Shown in pieces: positions 1-13,200 of a DNA stretch of 64,000 nt (position 1 is the first letter of the stretch; each line of letters starts with the position of its first letter). The position numbers were made by a program, and so were the translations under genes. This DNA comes from Paramacrobiotus metropolitanus. Taxonomy: Eukaryota > Tardigrada > Eutardigrada > Parachela > Macrobiotidae. Below the pieces are notes generated by a model. It saw nothing but the letters and a program-made list of their open reading frames with translations, made no database searches and was not told the DNA's origin. The stretch is from positions 1,922,001 to 1,986,000 of the forward strand of contig NW_026570222.1 in assembly GCF_019649055.1 (NCBI RefSeq). The letters are read 5' to 3'.

Positions 1-12
1 TAAATGACTTAC

Positions 13-3000
13 GGAGTCAAGGGTAAATTCTCCGCGCCCTTTAGTAAGCACACAAAAATCCATGTAATTCCAGTTGAAGTTTTCCAATCGCTCATGCGAA
101 AATTCAACCAGAGAGACTCTGTAGCTCATCATATCGGGTACCATAAACCTAATAAGCATACCATGCATAACGTCGGCTGAAATCCAAATTATTTCAAGTG
201 CAATGATTTCCGTACCGGTACTGATATTTCACGCAAGGAATTCTATACAAATGTCGTGGCGTAAAACGTGTGACGGTTATACTCGATTGATACAAAGTAA
301 GTTCGTGGATTACTCGACCCAAGGAGAGATATGTGATAGTCTGCAATACAACAACCAGCACAAATCACTATCTATTAACTGCAGCGTTTTACTTGTTGTG
401 TGACTAGATTTCATTTATAGACCAGCAGCAGCTCATTTTTAGGTGGCTCTGTTCAGTCTGTTGTATGTAACAAAAATTTCAGAAAATGCTTAATACTCAA
501 TGGTTAATACTCAACTGCGTACTACTCAATTCTGAAATTGCTCAATACTCAATGGTTAATACTCAATTTATGTAGCTTAATAATACCGTGCTTTTTATCG
601 GACATTTATTGAACGGAATGTGGCATACCGGCCGCTGCATGTTCTGTTGGGGACCTTTATGCCCGGCCAGTTTTCCGGCAATAGTGGGAACATCATCAGG
701 CTTCATGTTTTTGCGAGGAATTATTAGCTGGAATCCCTGCTGCAGTCGCTGACACACAAGTTCTTCGTACAGCTCTTTTAAGGCAAGCGGTCTCGAACAA
801 TACCGACTGTTATCGTACATATCCCGATTTCCACTAAAACAAACAGTTCCCTAAACGCTTATCTTAACAGCGTTTAAACACAAACCCCATTTGCATACCG
901 GTTGGATGCTTCGCTCCAGCCAGCTCCTTCTTCTGGGATCACGCTGTAGTCGGATATAAGGTAGTCGTTCTGTAGTGTTCTCCGATCTGGCAGATAATCT
1001 GTGGTAATGGGCAACGAAGCTGGAATCGTCAACGCTTTCCAGTCCACACCTAAATAAATTTGCTCGGAGTAAGAGCTGAGTATTTATTAGTGCTGAAAAT
1101 TTTGGCCAGAAACTTCCATGTCCTCAATTCCACACGCAAGTTGTGATACAACAATCATGTTAGTTTTTATTATGGTTGCCGACTTTTGACCTTTCTAAAA
1201 CCACCTGCGAACGCTCGCCACGTTGTCTATATCTAAAATTAGTCAAAATTACCGGTTGTCAGATTAGGTGTCCACTCCATCTCACCAGTAATACCCCAGA
1301 CGTAGTTTTTACTAGTGGATGCTTTCTTTTTCGGCTCAGCGCTCCATATCTGAGATCCCGAGGGAGCGGGACTGCCTCGGCCAATATCCTCTTTTGTCCA
1401 GCCATTTGGCTATAAATTGCACGTCAATTAAATACGACTATTTCCAGCGACCATCCATTAATCTCATGCATACTTTCACTTACGTTATGGCGAGGGGATC
1501 GGATGGAGTCTATTGCCGTGGAATCGTCATCGGCTATGGAATTGTCATCAGGATCGCCACTACTGACCCAACTTGATATGCGATCAGTTTCGGCAGCTTT
1601 AAAAAAAACCGAATCAACTACAGCTGAGACACTGGACGATTTTTGCCACATTCCCGGTACTTACCATCCTGCCGCCTGGGTTTTAGATGTGGGGAATCAG
1701 TATCACGAAGTGATTCACTAATAGGACTTTTGGATAGTACTTCTTTAGAAAGGTCTGATACATCTTCGGAATGCGATGTGGCACGGCGATGGTGAGTTTG
1801 CACGGCTGCACCGGATGGATCAGTCGGAAAAATATGCACCCAGCGACGTCTATAAATATGCAGAATGAAGAGGAAATCAATGGCATCATCCACTGAACGT
1901 ACCTATTTGATGTCAGCTTCACGGGGATCTTCGACGGAGCCAAAGGATTGATAAGCGAGCGAGGATTTGGTGATTTGTTCGTTCTTCGTTTCGGTTCAGC
2001 CGAGCGCTCCAGGTTTAAGTTTTCAATGGACCGGCTGCCGCTGCCCAGTGCATTCGGGCGTAATGCTGATCGGCAAACAAACATATTTTCAAAGTAAAAA
2101 TCAGCAGAATAAAAGGGAAAGAAAAAACGACTTACGGTTTGCTGTTTCCAAAGATGCAGACAACAACATAGGATACTTCTCATGCGCTTCCCCGCTCAAA
2201 TGTAAATCTGCAGCGGTTTCCTCGTAAATTACCGAAACTGCGGTGCTTTCAGACAGCCGTCTTTCCGTTTTAACCCGGCTTCGTGGACGTTTACCAGCAA
2301 TCGGTCGGTTCCGCGGTGTCCATCCATCGTCGCCATCCAACCGACCAGGCCCGTCGGAAATTGACGATGTATCGAAAAATGGCTTATTCTGAACAGCCTG
2401 CAAAGTTTTTTCCGATATCCGAATGCGCGGCACGAATGTATGCGGATTCGCACCCTTGGACGTATAATAACTGTAATTCAGCCAGTTGGGAATGGCATAA
2501 ACTGCCGGTTCATCACCGGTGTGGTTGGCATTGCGCTGCTTGTTGTGAAGAACAAACAGCGGTACGACGTGTAGCGGCTGCTCGCCCATGAATACCAAAT
2601 CGTTACCAATACCGTAATCGATAGATTTCTGTTTGGTTAATGTGAGCAACTCACGGTCCACTTCGAACACTCCCGTGGACGGAGTAATGACCACGCACAT
2701 CTGACCAGTGCGCTCGAAATTTCGGTCGGTTGTGTGCTTCTCGAACACGTTCAATCCCATGTTAAGCACTTCCAGCACATTTCCTTCCGCAGCAGTGCTG
2801 TTGTACGCGCGCGGCAATTTCACACCAGGATGCGCGTGAAAATTCAAGACCGACTCATTGTACTCGTGAAATAACGTTTTCAGCTTAACCAGGACAAACC
2901 GCCAATCGTCGTATTTTTCGTTTTGGACCACAATTCTGAAAACAAAGTTGGTCAAAAATTTCGCAGTTTCGACTGCATACAGATTTCCACTTCTGTACGG

Positions 3001-4448
3001 ATACAAAATCAAGTGAGAAAAATTATAAAGAAGAACAAGCACTTCTATGAAAATACGAAATATCAGATTTGCTTCATTGTCCTTGTAAAATCGGATAGTT
3101 AGCAATTACCGCAATGTAGGTAAGTCAGTTACTTCTCAAGAAAATATAATCTCCATTCCAAACTGCGAATTCTCGGTTTACCGGTAAAAATCTTCGTAAA
3201 ATCGCCCTTTGTAATCGCGCAGTAACCCTTCTCTCATAGCGCAAGGGAAATCGTCCAAAGTGGTTGCTTCATAGAATGTCCGAGAAAATAAGACAATCGT
3301 CACATCATGGTTGGCATTCTGGTCTCTCCACCGGTCGAGCAAGTCTGTGAGGAATCCTTTCACTGATTTCTCAAAATACAGATCACCATAAAAATCAAAT
3401 TCCCACATTTCAACGCTCAGCTGGATGAAGATAAAAACGTTGGCTGTCAGCGAACGGTACACGATTCGGGTATTTTCACCGATCGTTCCCGATGCCACCC
3501 GTGTGCCTTTAACCCACATCTCATGAACGGTGGTGCGTCCGAAACCGTGTTCAATTTTTCTAAACAACTGTACACAGGATCCAACAAGAGCGTTCCTGTA
3601 TCGCCACATATCGCTCCGACTAAAATACTGGTCCTAAAACACGGGAAAAATTCAATTCCGATAACTTAAATATAATATGAATATCCCAAAATAAAACTAA
3701 ATTTATTATTAATGGCGAATAATACAATTAGCTTGGAAGTGATCTAGATAGTACTTAATTTTAAAACCAGCCGTTGATAATCCATTTTTATACAACAGAA
3801 TAAATAGAAATAACCAAAACTTAAACTGCGTTAAGTAAATAAAAATTATTACGTAATAAACTATAAAATTTTTATAATTTTTTTCGAGTCAGTTTATCAG
3901 ATTTGACAGATACAATCAGAAAAACTTCTAAAGCCAGAAGTATTGCCAACCTTAACAGTGAGCTCCAGCAGGTCCAGCTCGACATCTTTGAAAGCAACGG
4001 AATTAACAACAACATCACGGTACGCCCGCAGCTGGAACGTCTTCGCAATTGACTCTTCGACAGATACTCCATCTATTCCAGCAAACAAAATTACGACATT
4101 ATGTGCTTGTAGGGCTTATAATTTTCGAAGAAAAGCATACGAGAGCTGTTGCAGACATACTGTGTGGAGCATCGTCTTTCAGACTTCGTTGTTTGACTTG
4201 CAGCAGTAACCGACTGAATGAGTCCTCTTGATCGTAAATCTCCACAATATCACCTGTCTTCAGGTCTGGATGATCCCTGGGATTCAAGTACAAATCCTCC
4301 AGTTCCTTGTGCTCATCTGCGCAGGCCCACAATCTGCACTGTGCAGCAAGGAACAAGCACAAAAACAGCAACACTCACCAGCGTGTCCATGCCGCGATGC
4401 CGTGCTGCGGGAGTGGATCTGCAATTTGAACAGCTTGGGTGGCTTCAT
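13..4448 (-). CDS. DEPDC5: DEPDC5 / Iml1, GATOR1 subunit (N-terminal part, truncated by window edge)
   Basis: Scaffold subunit of GATOR1, the Rag GTPase-activating complex that restrains mTORC1 at the lysosome when amino acids are scarce. Thirteen exons join in phase: 4379-4448, 4161-4316, 3951-4072, 3182-3633, 2136-2935, 1903-2065, 1665-1849, 1484-1623, 1286-1388, 899-1049, 587-806, 216-340 and 13-118, giving about 931 residues. The start at 4448 gives [13 protein letters not shown], matching the conserved DEPDC5 N-terminus. Diagnostic strings are [71 protein letters not shown] and [18 protein letters not shown]. They cover the N-terminal and SABA domains and reach the middle of the protein; the DEP domain and C-terminus lie left of base 13. 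All introns used are GT-AG. The ortholog call is firm; individual boundaries are by inspection. Confidence 0.96.
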
Positions 4449-5043
4449 TTTGCCAAGAAATCAATAACAGACGTTAAGGCATTTAATAACAGGTTTTCTG
4501 CTGCTTCCTGTGCCTTTCAGGACTTGACTTAACAAACGCTTTAACGATATAGTGCAGCTTCAATAACGACAAGCATTCAGTTTATTTCCACATCGTCCAT
4601 AGTGCTTCCATCTTTCTGTTTGTTTTTTTTCACAACAACTTCGAGAAACAAACAAGTCAGCTGTTCGTGAGTAGCACATGCGAAGAGGAAAAGCCGTCCA
4701 ACCACCCAGGGCGCCGGCTCGTTTCTTTATTTATCGACGCTCTCCTACTCCAGGTACTGAGGTATGCACTATGCACACTTGTACAATGTGGGATTTCTTC
4801 TTTTAAGGTCTGATTGTCGTAAATTGTGACCTATTTTTTCCTGCTGACGGTAAAATCTGTTGCATAACCGTTAAGCTACACAGCTCTTATTCACGGTTAT
4901 TCCTTTAGGTTCAACTAGGACGCGAAACAGAGCTCGTGAGTTTTGCTGGTTTATCACCTTGTCGTGGAAGCTGTCAATACTTAATTTGATTTAATTTTTG
5001 TCACCGTTGAGTCGTTGACTACTCTATCTGGCCTCCGCTGCCC
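4449..5043. other. Intergenic, divergent 5' region
   Basis: This 595-bp spacer separates the divergent starts of DEPDC5 (leftward) and the ORF at 5044 (rightward), so it should hold both promoters. I see no coding match, no clear TATA box and no repeat. Confidence 0.6.
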
Positions 5044-5508
5044 ATGGACGGCCGACGTAAGAATAAATTTGCCATTCCGAAGCAGCGGGCGAAGCGTCGA
5101 GTTAATTCTAAGACAAACACCACAGCACATCCGGAAACGATTCCAGCAGCGCATTCGACTGTTCCCGTATTCACGATGGATAACGTGTACTGTTTCGCTC
5201 AGGACGATGCCAACAAAAATCGCTTAACGCCGTGGAAGTATTTCGTCGACCGATCACAGGATGTGGCAGTGTTCTTCCAGATTGAATTGCAGCCGTGTAT
5301 GCGCGATCTGCCGCAAATGTCCAAAGCTGTCCGCGTGGAGAAGGAGAACGCCAGCAGCCGCCGGGTGAAGGGCACTATTTTTTTGGGCGAACGGCGTATG
5401 TCCGATGACCTCGTCAAGTTCGTACTGGGACGGCCGCTGCTAGAAAGCGAGGCTGATTTGGAACTCCTGCTGCAGCACGTTGATCGCTTTCCCTTGGCCC
5501 GTGTGTGA
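5044..5508 (+). CDS. Intronless 154-aa protein of unknown function
   Basis: A single open frame from an ATG at 5044 to TGA at 5506-5508. I do not recognise the family. The first 45 residues are basic and low in complexity (RRKNKFAIPKQRAKRR), resembling a disordered or nuclear-targeting segment. The remainder looks globular and acidic-aromatic (MDNVYCFAQDDANKNRLTPW, then a FLGERRMSDDLVKFVLGRPL stretch and a leucine-rich tail). No membrane segment or signal peptide is seen. It diverges from DEPDC5 across 595 bp. Codon use and GC are higher than in the flanking non-coding DNA, and the reverse-strand frames break up, which favours real coding. It could be a lineage-specific gene or the last exon of a longer one. 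Confidence 0.6.
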   Translation: MDGRRKNKFAIPKQRAKRRVNSKTNTTAHPETIPAAHSTVPVFTMDNVYCFAQDDANKNRLTPWKYFVDRSQDVAVFFQIELQPCMRDLPQMSKAVRVEKENASSRRVKGTIFLGERRMSDDLVKFVLGRPLLESEADLELLLQHVDRFPLARV

Positions 5509-6386
5509 TGAGTTAGAAATCTCCATGCTGGTCAAACCGCGCCATTTTTGAAAGAAATTTACGTTACCATTTACCATTAGTACTGTTGGGTTCGGCTTAC
5601 TTGTAAGTTTACTGTATTCGTAGTGTGCATACAAATGTTTTGTTTTTTAAGTGCGCATTAAGTATTATACGGCTGCATGAGTTTGGTACGTATGTTTCAG
5701 CGGTCGTATTATATTCCAAGTTTACTGTTTAAAGGTAAATAGTTTATTATTTTCACTATTTTTATGGTAAGTACTGCATTGTGGCTGTAAATTGCTGGCT
5801 TTCGCTTGCAAGCTATCAGTAGGTACATTACTTTTGCAGGAGGCAGTGATTACTTTTTATGTTTGGGAGATTTCTTGCAACAAAAGTCTACGCATTTTGC
5901 GGGAACAAACCTGAAGCACGGTGTATCCATTCGGTTGCAGTTGTCGCAATAGGATCGAATATTTCCTGAGTCGGCAGTTGGTATGATGTGAAAACGTACA
6001 AAGACACAATAATGATGTGAAAGTAAAAACGTATACATACAAATATAGATATTAGATAATATTATACAATTATTATCTTGTCATATTCTTGTACAATCAG
6101 GCTGAATCAGCTTTGGTTGGTGTGATATTTGAATCATAAATTCATTTTGATATCGAATATCGGTGTAACGATGTATAGGTACTGGACTGCTGGTCATACT
6201 GGACGTAACTGGAGAATCCGTTAAACTAATAACATAAGAATAGTTCGCTCGCCCGCGTTTCTAATTCAAGACATATTGAGGGTTCTTTAAGACGGGGAGT
6301 ACCCATGACCTTTGGGTCGCCGCGTGACCTTTGGGTCGCCACCAATTTTCATGGTGATTCCTTTACAGTTTGATGTGCTGAGTCGA
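5509..6386. other. Intergenic, no gene seen
   Basis: AT-rich sequence after the 5044 ORF. It should contain that gene's 3' UTR. No homology or ordered repeat is seen. Confidence 0.5.
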
Positions 6387-6655
6387 ACTGAAGTACTCGG
6401 GGACCTCGAACCCGGGTCCCCGAGGTCGCCACCACGATATGTACTGCACATGCACAGTTTGACCTGCCGAGTCGACCTGAAGTACTCGGGGGACCTCGAA
6501 CCCGGGTCCCCGAGGTCGCCACCACGATATCTACTGCAAATGCACAGTTTGACCTGCTGAGTCGAACTGAAGTACTCGGGACCTCGAACCCGGGTCCCCG
6601 AGGTCGCCACCGCGATATGTACTACATACGCAGTTTCATGTGCTGAGTCGAACTA
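6387..6655. repeat. Three-copy tandem repeat of about 91 bp with a palindromic core
   Basis: Units start near 6387, 6478 and 6568, each with CTGAAGTACTCGGG followed by the near-palindrome ACCTCGAACCCGGGTCCCCG and GAGGTCGCCACC. The third copy decays towards 6655. The overlapping long frames on both strands (6287-6610) are translations of the repeat, not genes. Confidence 0.9.
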
Positions 6656-6810
6656 AAATGTTTGGGCAGTAACGAGGAGGAGCGCATCTAAGTCTCAAAC
6701 CCAGCTTCCTAAAAGAGCTGTTATGATATGAACTTCGAAAATATTTCAAAATCCCTACGTGTGAGTACCAACCGTAAGCCCCGATCCAGATCTGATTTCA
6801 AGAAAGTACT

Positions 6811-7056
6811 TTTAAATAATTCTAAATAATTCTAAATAATTCTAAATAATTCTAAATAATTCTAAATAATTCTAAATAATTCTAAATAATTCTAAATAAT
6901 TCTAAATAATTCTAAATAATTCTAAATAATTCTAAATAATTCTAAATAATTCTAAATAATTCTAAATAATTCTAAATAATTCTAAATAATTCTAAATAAT
7001 TCTAAATAATTCTAAATAATTCTAAATAATTCTAAATATTTAATTCTAAATAATTC
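6811..7056. repeat. 10-bp satellite array (TCTAAATAAT)n
   Basis: About 21 exact consecutive copies of TCTAAATAAT at 6821-7030, with degenerate copies at both edges. The uniformity implies recent expansion or active homogenisation. The copies are adjacent with no spacers. Confidence 0.98.
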
Positions 7057-7114
7057 TCTGAAAAATTAAACAGCCAATAGTAACACCTGTGCGCTTCAGT
7101 GATTATACGAAGTC

Positions 7115-7720
7115 CCATTCGACCTCGAACGTTTTTAGAGCGAATCTGGATAATTTTTATTGCTTTTTTCTGATATGGAAACCATTTTTCAAAATTTTTT
7201 AAAAAGAAACAATTTCTGACTGCCGGGCTACCTCACGCCTCTCAATTACATTGGGCGGTTGCAGTAGCGCCACTAACAAAACTTTTGTTTTTGCGTTTGA
7301 AACATTTTTAATAGGTGAACCAGTGTCGCTGCTGAACAATATTATGTTGTCAGAAATCGTAATGGGCCGAGAAAATTTTTTTTTTGGTTAAAGCAAAATT
7401 GTGCAAATCTATCTAAAAATTTTAAATCGTAAAACCCTTCCTTCAGATGACTAATACAATTTTCTGACAACATTTTCAGAATTCACGACATCGATTCACC
7501 TAGAAACAGTGCTTAAAACGCAAAACGAAAGGTTTTTTAGTGGCGCCCTTGCAACCGACCAAAGTGTTTGAGGGCGTATGGGGCCCGGCAGTCAGCAATT
7601 TTTTCTTCAAACAATTTTTGAAAAATGGTTTCTCTGCTTCAAAAAATGCGTTAAAAAATTATTCCCAAGTCAGATTTGCTCCAAAAAACAAAGTCCCGAG
7701 GTGGCCCCCTGTTTTGTATA
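7115..7720. mobile_element. Degenerate foldback (long inverted repeat) element
   Basis: The left arm (about 7115-7360) and the reverse complement of the right arm (about 7450-7710) share ordered blocks: AACCATTTTTCAAAA, CTGACTGCCGGGC, CGGTTGCA followed by GCGCCACTAA, a TTTTGCGTTT block and TAGGTGAA. The arms are clearly diverged with small indels, so this is an old copy. The central spacer is about 90 bp. No transposase frame survives; the short ORFs at 7540-7766 lie in the right arm. Confidence 0.72.
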
Positions 7721-10296
7721 TTCACCGATGCACTTGAATCCTAAATACTCACTTTCAAAAATTTAAATAACTACAAGTCTACAAGCTATTCATTTTACAA
7801 CATTTATATTGGTCAAATAAACTATAACTTAAAAAGCAAAATAACTGAATAGCCGGAAAAAAGAGATGATGAAAAACTTTAGCAGCTAGGTATGGAAATT
7901 TTTAAATACTTAATTTGCTTAACTTTCAGGTCTTTGATTGAGAGAATATCGGATGTAAGAAACTTAGAATACCTTAGATAAAAATATATGTAAAAATTTA
8001 TCTTCGAGTTGAAACCCAGTGCAGGAAACCTGGTTTCCCACATTTCGTGTGCCGTTTTAAAATGCAATATTAAAATGTAACAAAAGTAATGCGAACTAAC
8101 ATTGAAGAAATTTCAAGAGATTCTAAAATTATGAATGAACGTTTCTAATTCAAAATTCGTAATTAAATAATATTTCATTAAATTTGAAGTGGAAACCAAA
8201 TTATTGCTCTCAATGTTTATATTATTTCCGAATTTAGTTTTAAATCGTTTTTACTTACAACTGAGCTCCAAAGTAATACTGTGTAAAAAAATAAATTTAA
8301 AAGCCAAGCCCTTTTAAATTCAAATTTCTAATCCAATAAGTTACTTTTTGAAATTTATTTTTGCTGATTCGTTAAGTGTACAATCAACTTTTGTATCAAA
8401 TTCTGTATCTGAATTTTTATCGATTTTTAGAATTCGCAGCAAATTTCCGAGGCATTGTTTTATTCAGGTATGATTCCAAACTGAATAGGTTCTAACTTAT
8501 CGAATTACGTTTCCTACCTTGCAACAGCGGTCAATCTGAACACAACTTTCGATTGATTTTTAATGGCTACCGCAAGCTTTTGCTCCTAGAAAATGCATAT
8601 TATATTTTGACTTAATTTTTAACATTGTATCATTTGCTTTCTGCGAATGCAGCGGAAAAACGAACTCTTGCAAAAATAGCTAGATATTTGAATTTTCCTT
8701 AAACCTATTCGACAGTTTTTTTCTAATCTGCAGATGACACAAAAGCATGAACACCTTTTGAGCTAAAAAACTTACCCCAGCAATCGATTGAGGAGGTTTT
8801 ACACGGAAGTAAAAGAAAAACAGTGTCGCTAATTCTTTCAGGTTTTTAAATAATTTTTATATTTCCTGGGAACTATTCTAAAATTGAAAAATAACTGCGC
8901 CGTTGTGCGGTGTGCATATTCATGCGCATTTACTTACATGTAATTTTTGAACAAGGTTGTTTATATTCTATAATGAGACCCTTGATATACCGGTTTACTT
9001 TAACTTATTGAAATTCCTCCATTTCTATAATTCTCCAACTGGATGATGCGACCACCAACAGCTTTCTTGTGTGTATATCACCGTATATGCAATTCGACAA
9101 AATGTCATAGAAGAATGTAAGAAAGTATTATTACGCGAAAGCGAAAGTTTTCTCGGAGTAAAACGTATTAAAAGTATCATGTAGCCTGCGCTTCCGTTAA
9201 ACTTATACAGAATTTATTAATTTCCAGGATTAATTCTGCAGCTTCAGCGCTTACGTGTTTATAAGATTGTACTTCATACATTCGCTGCCTTATACAATAA
9301 AAATTAAAAACCGCCGCCCGCTTGCCCTAAGGGCGTATGAGACCTTATACTAGTAATAAATTAATAGAAGATATCAGCCTTTATACAGAGTAGACTGTTT
9401 TGGTGGCAGCTCAGTGACGAAGCACTTAGGCTACGCCACGCGAGCCACTGCACTACACCCATTATATAGCTGCAGCCAATGCCATACATGCGCGGTTATT
9501 ATCTGTATTTATGATTATTTATTATAATATATATTTATTTATAGTTTAATAGTAGTTATAAATTACTGTTAAATTATCTGTGTTATTACAAAATTATTAA
9601 CGATAGCCGTTAATGGGTGCTTACCTACATATATTGGGGCTTAACTACGAGCGCTCGTAATTAATATAATGCTGAGCCCAAAAATATGTACGTACCTATT
9701 AGGCTAAACTTTAATGCCAAATTTTGTTTATTAATACGTAATTGTAAAAATTAATTATACACTGCAAGTACAAGTGTGGGTACATTATAAAACTCGTTAC
9801 CAACAGGTGAATACTGTATGCAATACCGCTAAACTGACCGTGAAGTATCGTAAATGCCATAGAAAAGCTGCTTCTCCTATCTTTGAATATTACAGCAATA
9901 GCCTGAAGAACACAGGTCACTGAGTAGTGCTTCGTTTTCTTGAGGACATGAGTTCATGTCCGCGTGAGTGGTAAATTCTGACTTCCACAATTGAGAAAGT
10001 TAAAGTTGACGCTAATCTTCAGATTGATGTTAAATCGATCTGATGAATCTACAAATTTTGCAGTTTCCCTGATACTCATCATTCATCACGTATTCAACAC
10101 GTTAAGATCGGTAACTGATTTTTAGTAAGTACTCATGTGAATAGTATCCCGCGAACGGATTGCCAAAGCGAGATTTCGCTTACGTTTGGGCATTACGTAT
10201 AGGTCCCGCTGTGGGGCTGCCCCTGTTTCTTCCCTTCCCCATCGACAAAACCTTTGACAGTTGATATTCATACGGAATTACAACCGAGTTTAAAAG
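7721..10296. other. AT-rich intergenic region
   Basis: About 2.6 kb without a recognisable coding match on either strand. Short frames here have no family resemblance. The right end should include the NXF1 promoter. Confidence 0.5.
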
Positions 10297-13200
10297 ATGG
10301 AAGGATATTACGATCGCGATGCACCTCGTGAACGTCAGTCGGGTGCTCTGCGAACGGGAGTGCGAGTACACCGTAAACATGGTACAAATCTTCGAACGGG
10401 CTCAGTTTCATTTCTACGAAAAATGTTTTGGATTAAAACCCTGATACCTTTGCAATGCGGCAGGCGCTGCTCCGTACGCCCGCGTGTTACACATGGACAG
10501 GGAAGGAGACGCTCAGATGGGTGAAGGATCCGCCAGCGGCGCTGCCACTCAAAGGTACGTACGCATTTAGACTGGTTCTTAATGGACCCACGGACGATGA
10601 AGATTAACTATTTTTTCATCGCGATACAGAGTGGCCTCGTTTAATCCCCGTGGTGGCCAACAGGCTCATCGGAGCCGAAGTCTCTCCGTCGCGCTCCCCG
10701 CTGAAAAGAGTAAGTGGAGTTTTCCACCGTTTTGCTTCACGGTTTTTAGCATTGTTCCATTTCCCAGATGTCTTTTCCCGGTTGGGTCCGAAAAATCTCA
10801 GAATGGCTCGCGAATCCTTCAGCGTGCGCAATCGTGGTCGGGGAAGACCGTTGTATGGATCGCGACCTCCGGTGACGGCTTGGTTTAAAGTTCGGGTATG
10901 GCGAAACGTACTCTTTTAGCATTCGAGATTTTCTGGTAGTTTTATATATTTTTAATTATTTACTGTAATCTGAATTCTGTGGTGAGATTTTCTGGTAGTT
11001 TTATTTATTCTTACTTATTTACTGTAATCTCTGAATTCTGTGGTGTTTACGAACTGTTTTCGCAGCTGGTTGGTGCGGCCACAGTGGATAGATCGTGGGT
11101 CATGAACGCCATTGGAGACAGACTTTCCGCGGAAAATGTTACGTTCCAGCCAATTCAAGTGCGTTTCCATACGGATTTGTTTCCCACTAAACGGTTTCCC
11201 TTCAAAAATTTAACATCTAGGTTGCCGTCGATGGAAATTCTTTAACATTCTTTGTCAAGGACCAAGCTGCTGCAGATAAATTGAAGATGCTGAATAAAGT
11301 GATTCAGTTCTCTCATGGGCCAAAGGTATTACTGAGTAATCTGCGTTTATTGTTGGTTTTTTTATACTAATGGTTTTGGATAATAATGTTATCTGGACAG
11401 ATGCCTATTGGCGTAAATCCTTCGCAAGCTCCCGTTGTACATTTGGATGAATCCGTAAAAGACGCGATAAGGACCGCAATGGGCAAACGATACGACGCAG
11501 CAACACGCTCTTTAACTTTGAGCTTGTTTAACGAAGCTCCTGGTGAGTCGGAAAATCCATCTTTGGATGTTAAAGGAATATGTGGTCCGTATTTTTAAAA
11601 TTCGCGAATTTGGTCGTACCTAGTACAACATGATTGTGGAAGCATGATAGTTCCAGTACTGCCTGACATTATGCATTTGAACGGATACTTCTAACAGATG
11701 ATTACCGTTTTACTTTAGAGTTCAAAATTGCCAGTCTGAGCATTCAGCTGTCCAGAACTAGTCACATGAAAGCGGTTTTGGAACTGATCGAAACTAATAT
11801 CAAAGACCTGCACTCTCTGGACCTCAGTAAAAATCGTCTGACGCAGTTGATGGACTTTTTTCGTTTGGCTGACAAAGTGCAGTTGCATCAGCTGAACCTC
11901 AGTGATAATGCGATTCGGAATATACGTGATGTGGAGCTGCTGCGCTCTTTTACCCACCTCGTGGATCTGGACTTAAGTCGGAACCCCATTCGGGATGCGT
12001 ATCGTGATACGCCCGCGTACATCGAGGATGTACGTAAGAAGCTACCCAACCTGCTGAGGTTAGACGGTGTAGATTTGCCGAAGAAAATTGGATTTGATGC
12101 GCCGACGCGTGTCCAACTCCCGGTACCCACCCAGTTCCATGCGCCAAATGAACAGGCCAAACAGCAGCTTACAACTTTCATACAACAGTACTATACGTAC
12201 TTCGATGGAAGACGGTCAGAATTGTTGGGTGCCTATTCGGATGATGCGCAGTTTTCCCTCTTCGTCCCGAAATTTCAGGACAAGTAAATTAAATAGCCCT
12301 TTCATATGGTTGTATTCTGGTGTGTAAAAAATTGTCGGTTATGTAGGAGCTCGGGTTTCTTTCCCCATAGCCGAAATTTGAACTTTGTCGTCGACAGTGC
12401 CACTCGCAACGTTAAATTGTTGCTTGGAAGGACATCCATAGTCGAATTCTTTAGCAAATTGCCTGCCACTGCTCATGTCCCGGAATCGTTTACAGTGGAT
12501 GTGTTTTTCAACGAGGTTTGTTAAATTTTTTTAGCTTGTTGTTTCCAGGTTAAAATAAATATGTCTGAATTGATGAATCGTTAAACTGGGCTTCGCAGCT
12601 CTGAGTAATTTTATCGATCGAGCGATATATCCGAAAAGCCCTTTTTTCGTAAAAAAACGCCAAATATAGTTTATTTTGAAGTTGTAGTCGACTTTGCTGT
12701 ACACATTTAACGTTAACAATGTGCTGATGTTAAATGTGTACGAGCTCAGCTGGTATTGTTATAGGCTTGGTAGCATCAGTTTGTGAAATATCATGTTTTC
12801 TCTGCAGAATGCCTTGGTGGGATTCATGGTGACTGGTGTTTTTCGAGAAGGTAAGATTGAGAGCTCGATTTGACATTTGACTTATAATTGAGGTTTGTGT
12901 TATTACTCGTATAGAGCAAAACAAACACCAGCGAATCCGTTCGTTTTCGCGAAATTTTGTCGTTGTGATATCAGATGAAGGGTGAGTTCGTATCGAAATA
13001 CCGGATGTTTTTGGTTAGAATTAATTTACTTGAATAATTCATTATGCTGTATTAGGCTGCGAATCCTATCCGATACCTTGACAGTCAGCCAGGCTTCCCC
13101 CGAGCAAGTTAATCAGTTCAGTCAAAATACGCCTTCGGAGAAGCCTTCTAGCAGTGTTGCTACACCTGCAACTACTGTACTTGACGAACAGACGAAATTG

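Noticed and set aside
6287-6610. Overlapping frames on both strands over the 91-bp repeats
   Set aside because: The repeat unit is open by chance; the peptide simply repeats with the DNA period.
6811-7056. Possible CRISPR array
   Set aside because: Repeats are contiguous 10-mers with no spacers, in an animal genome.
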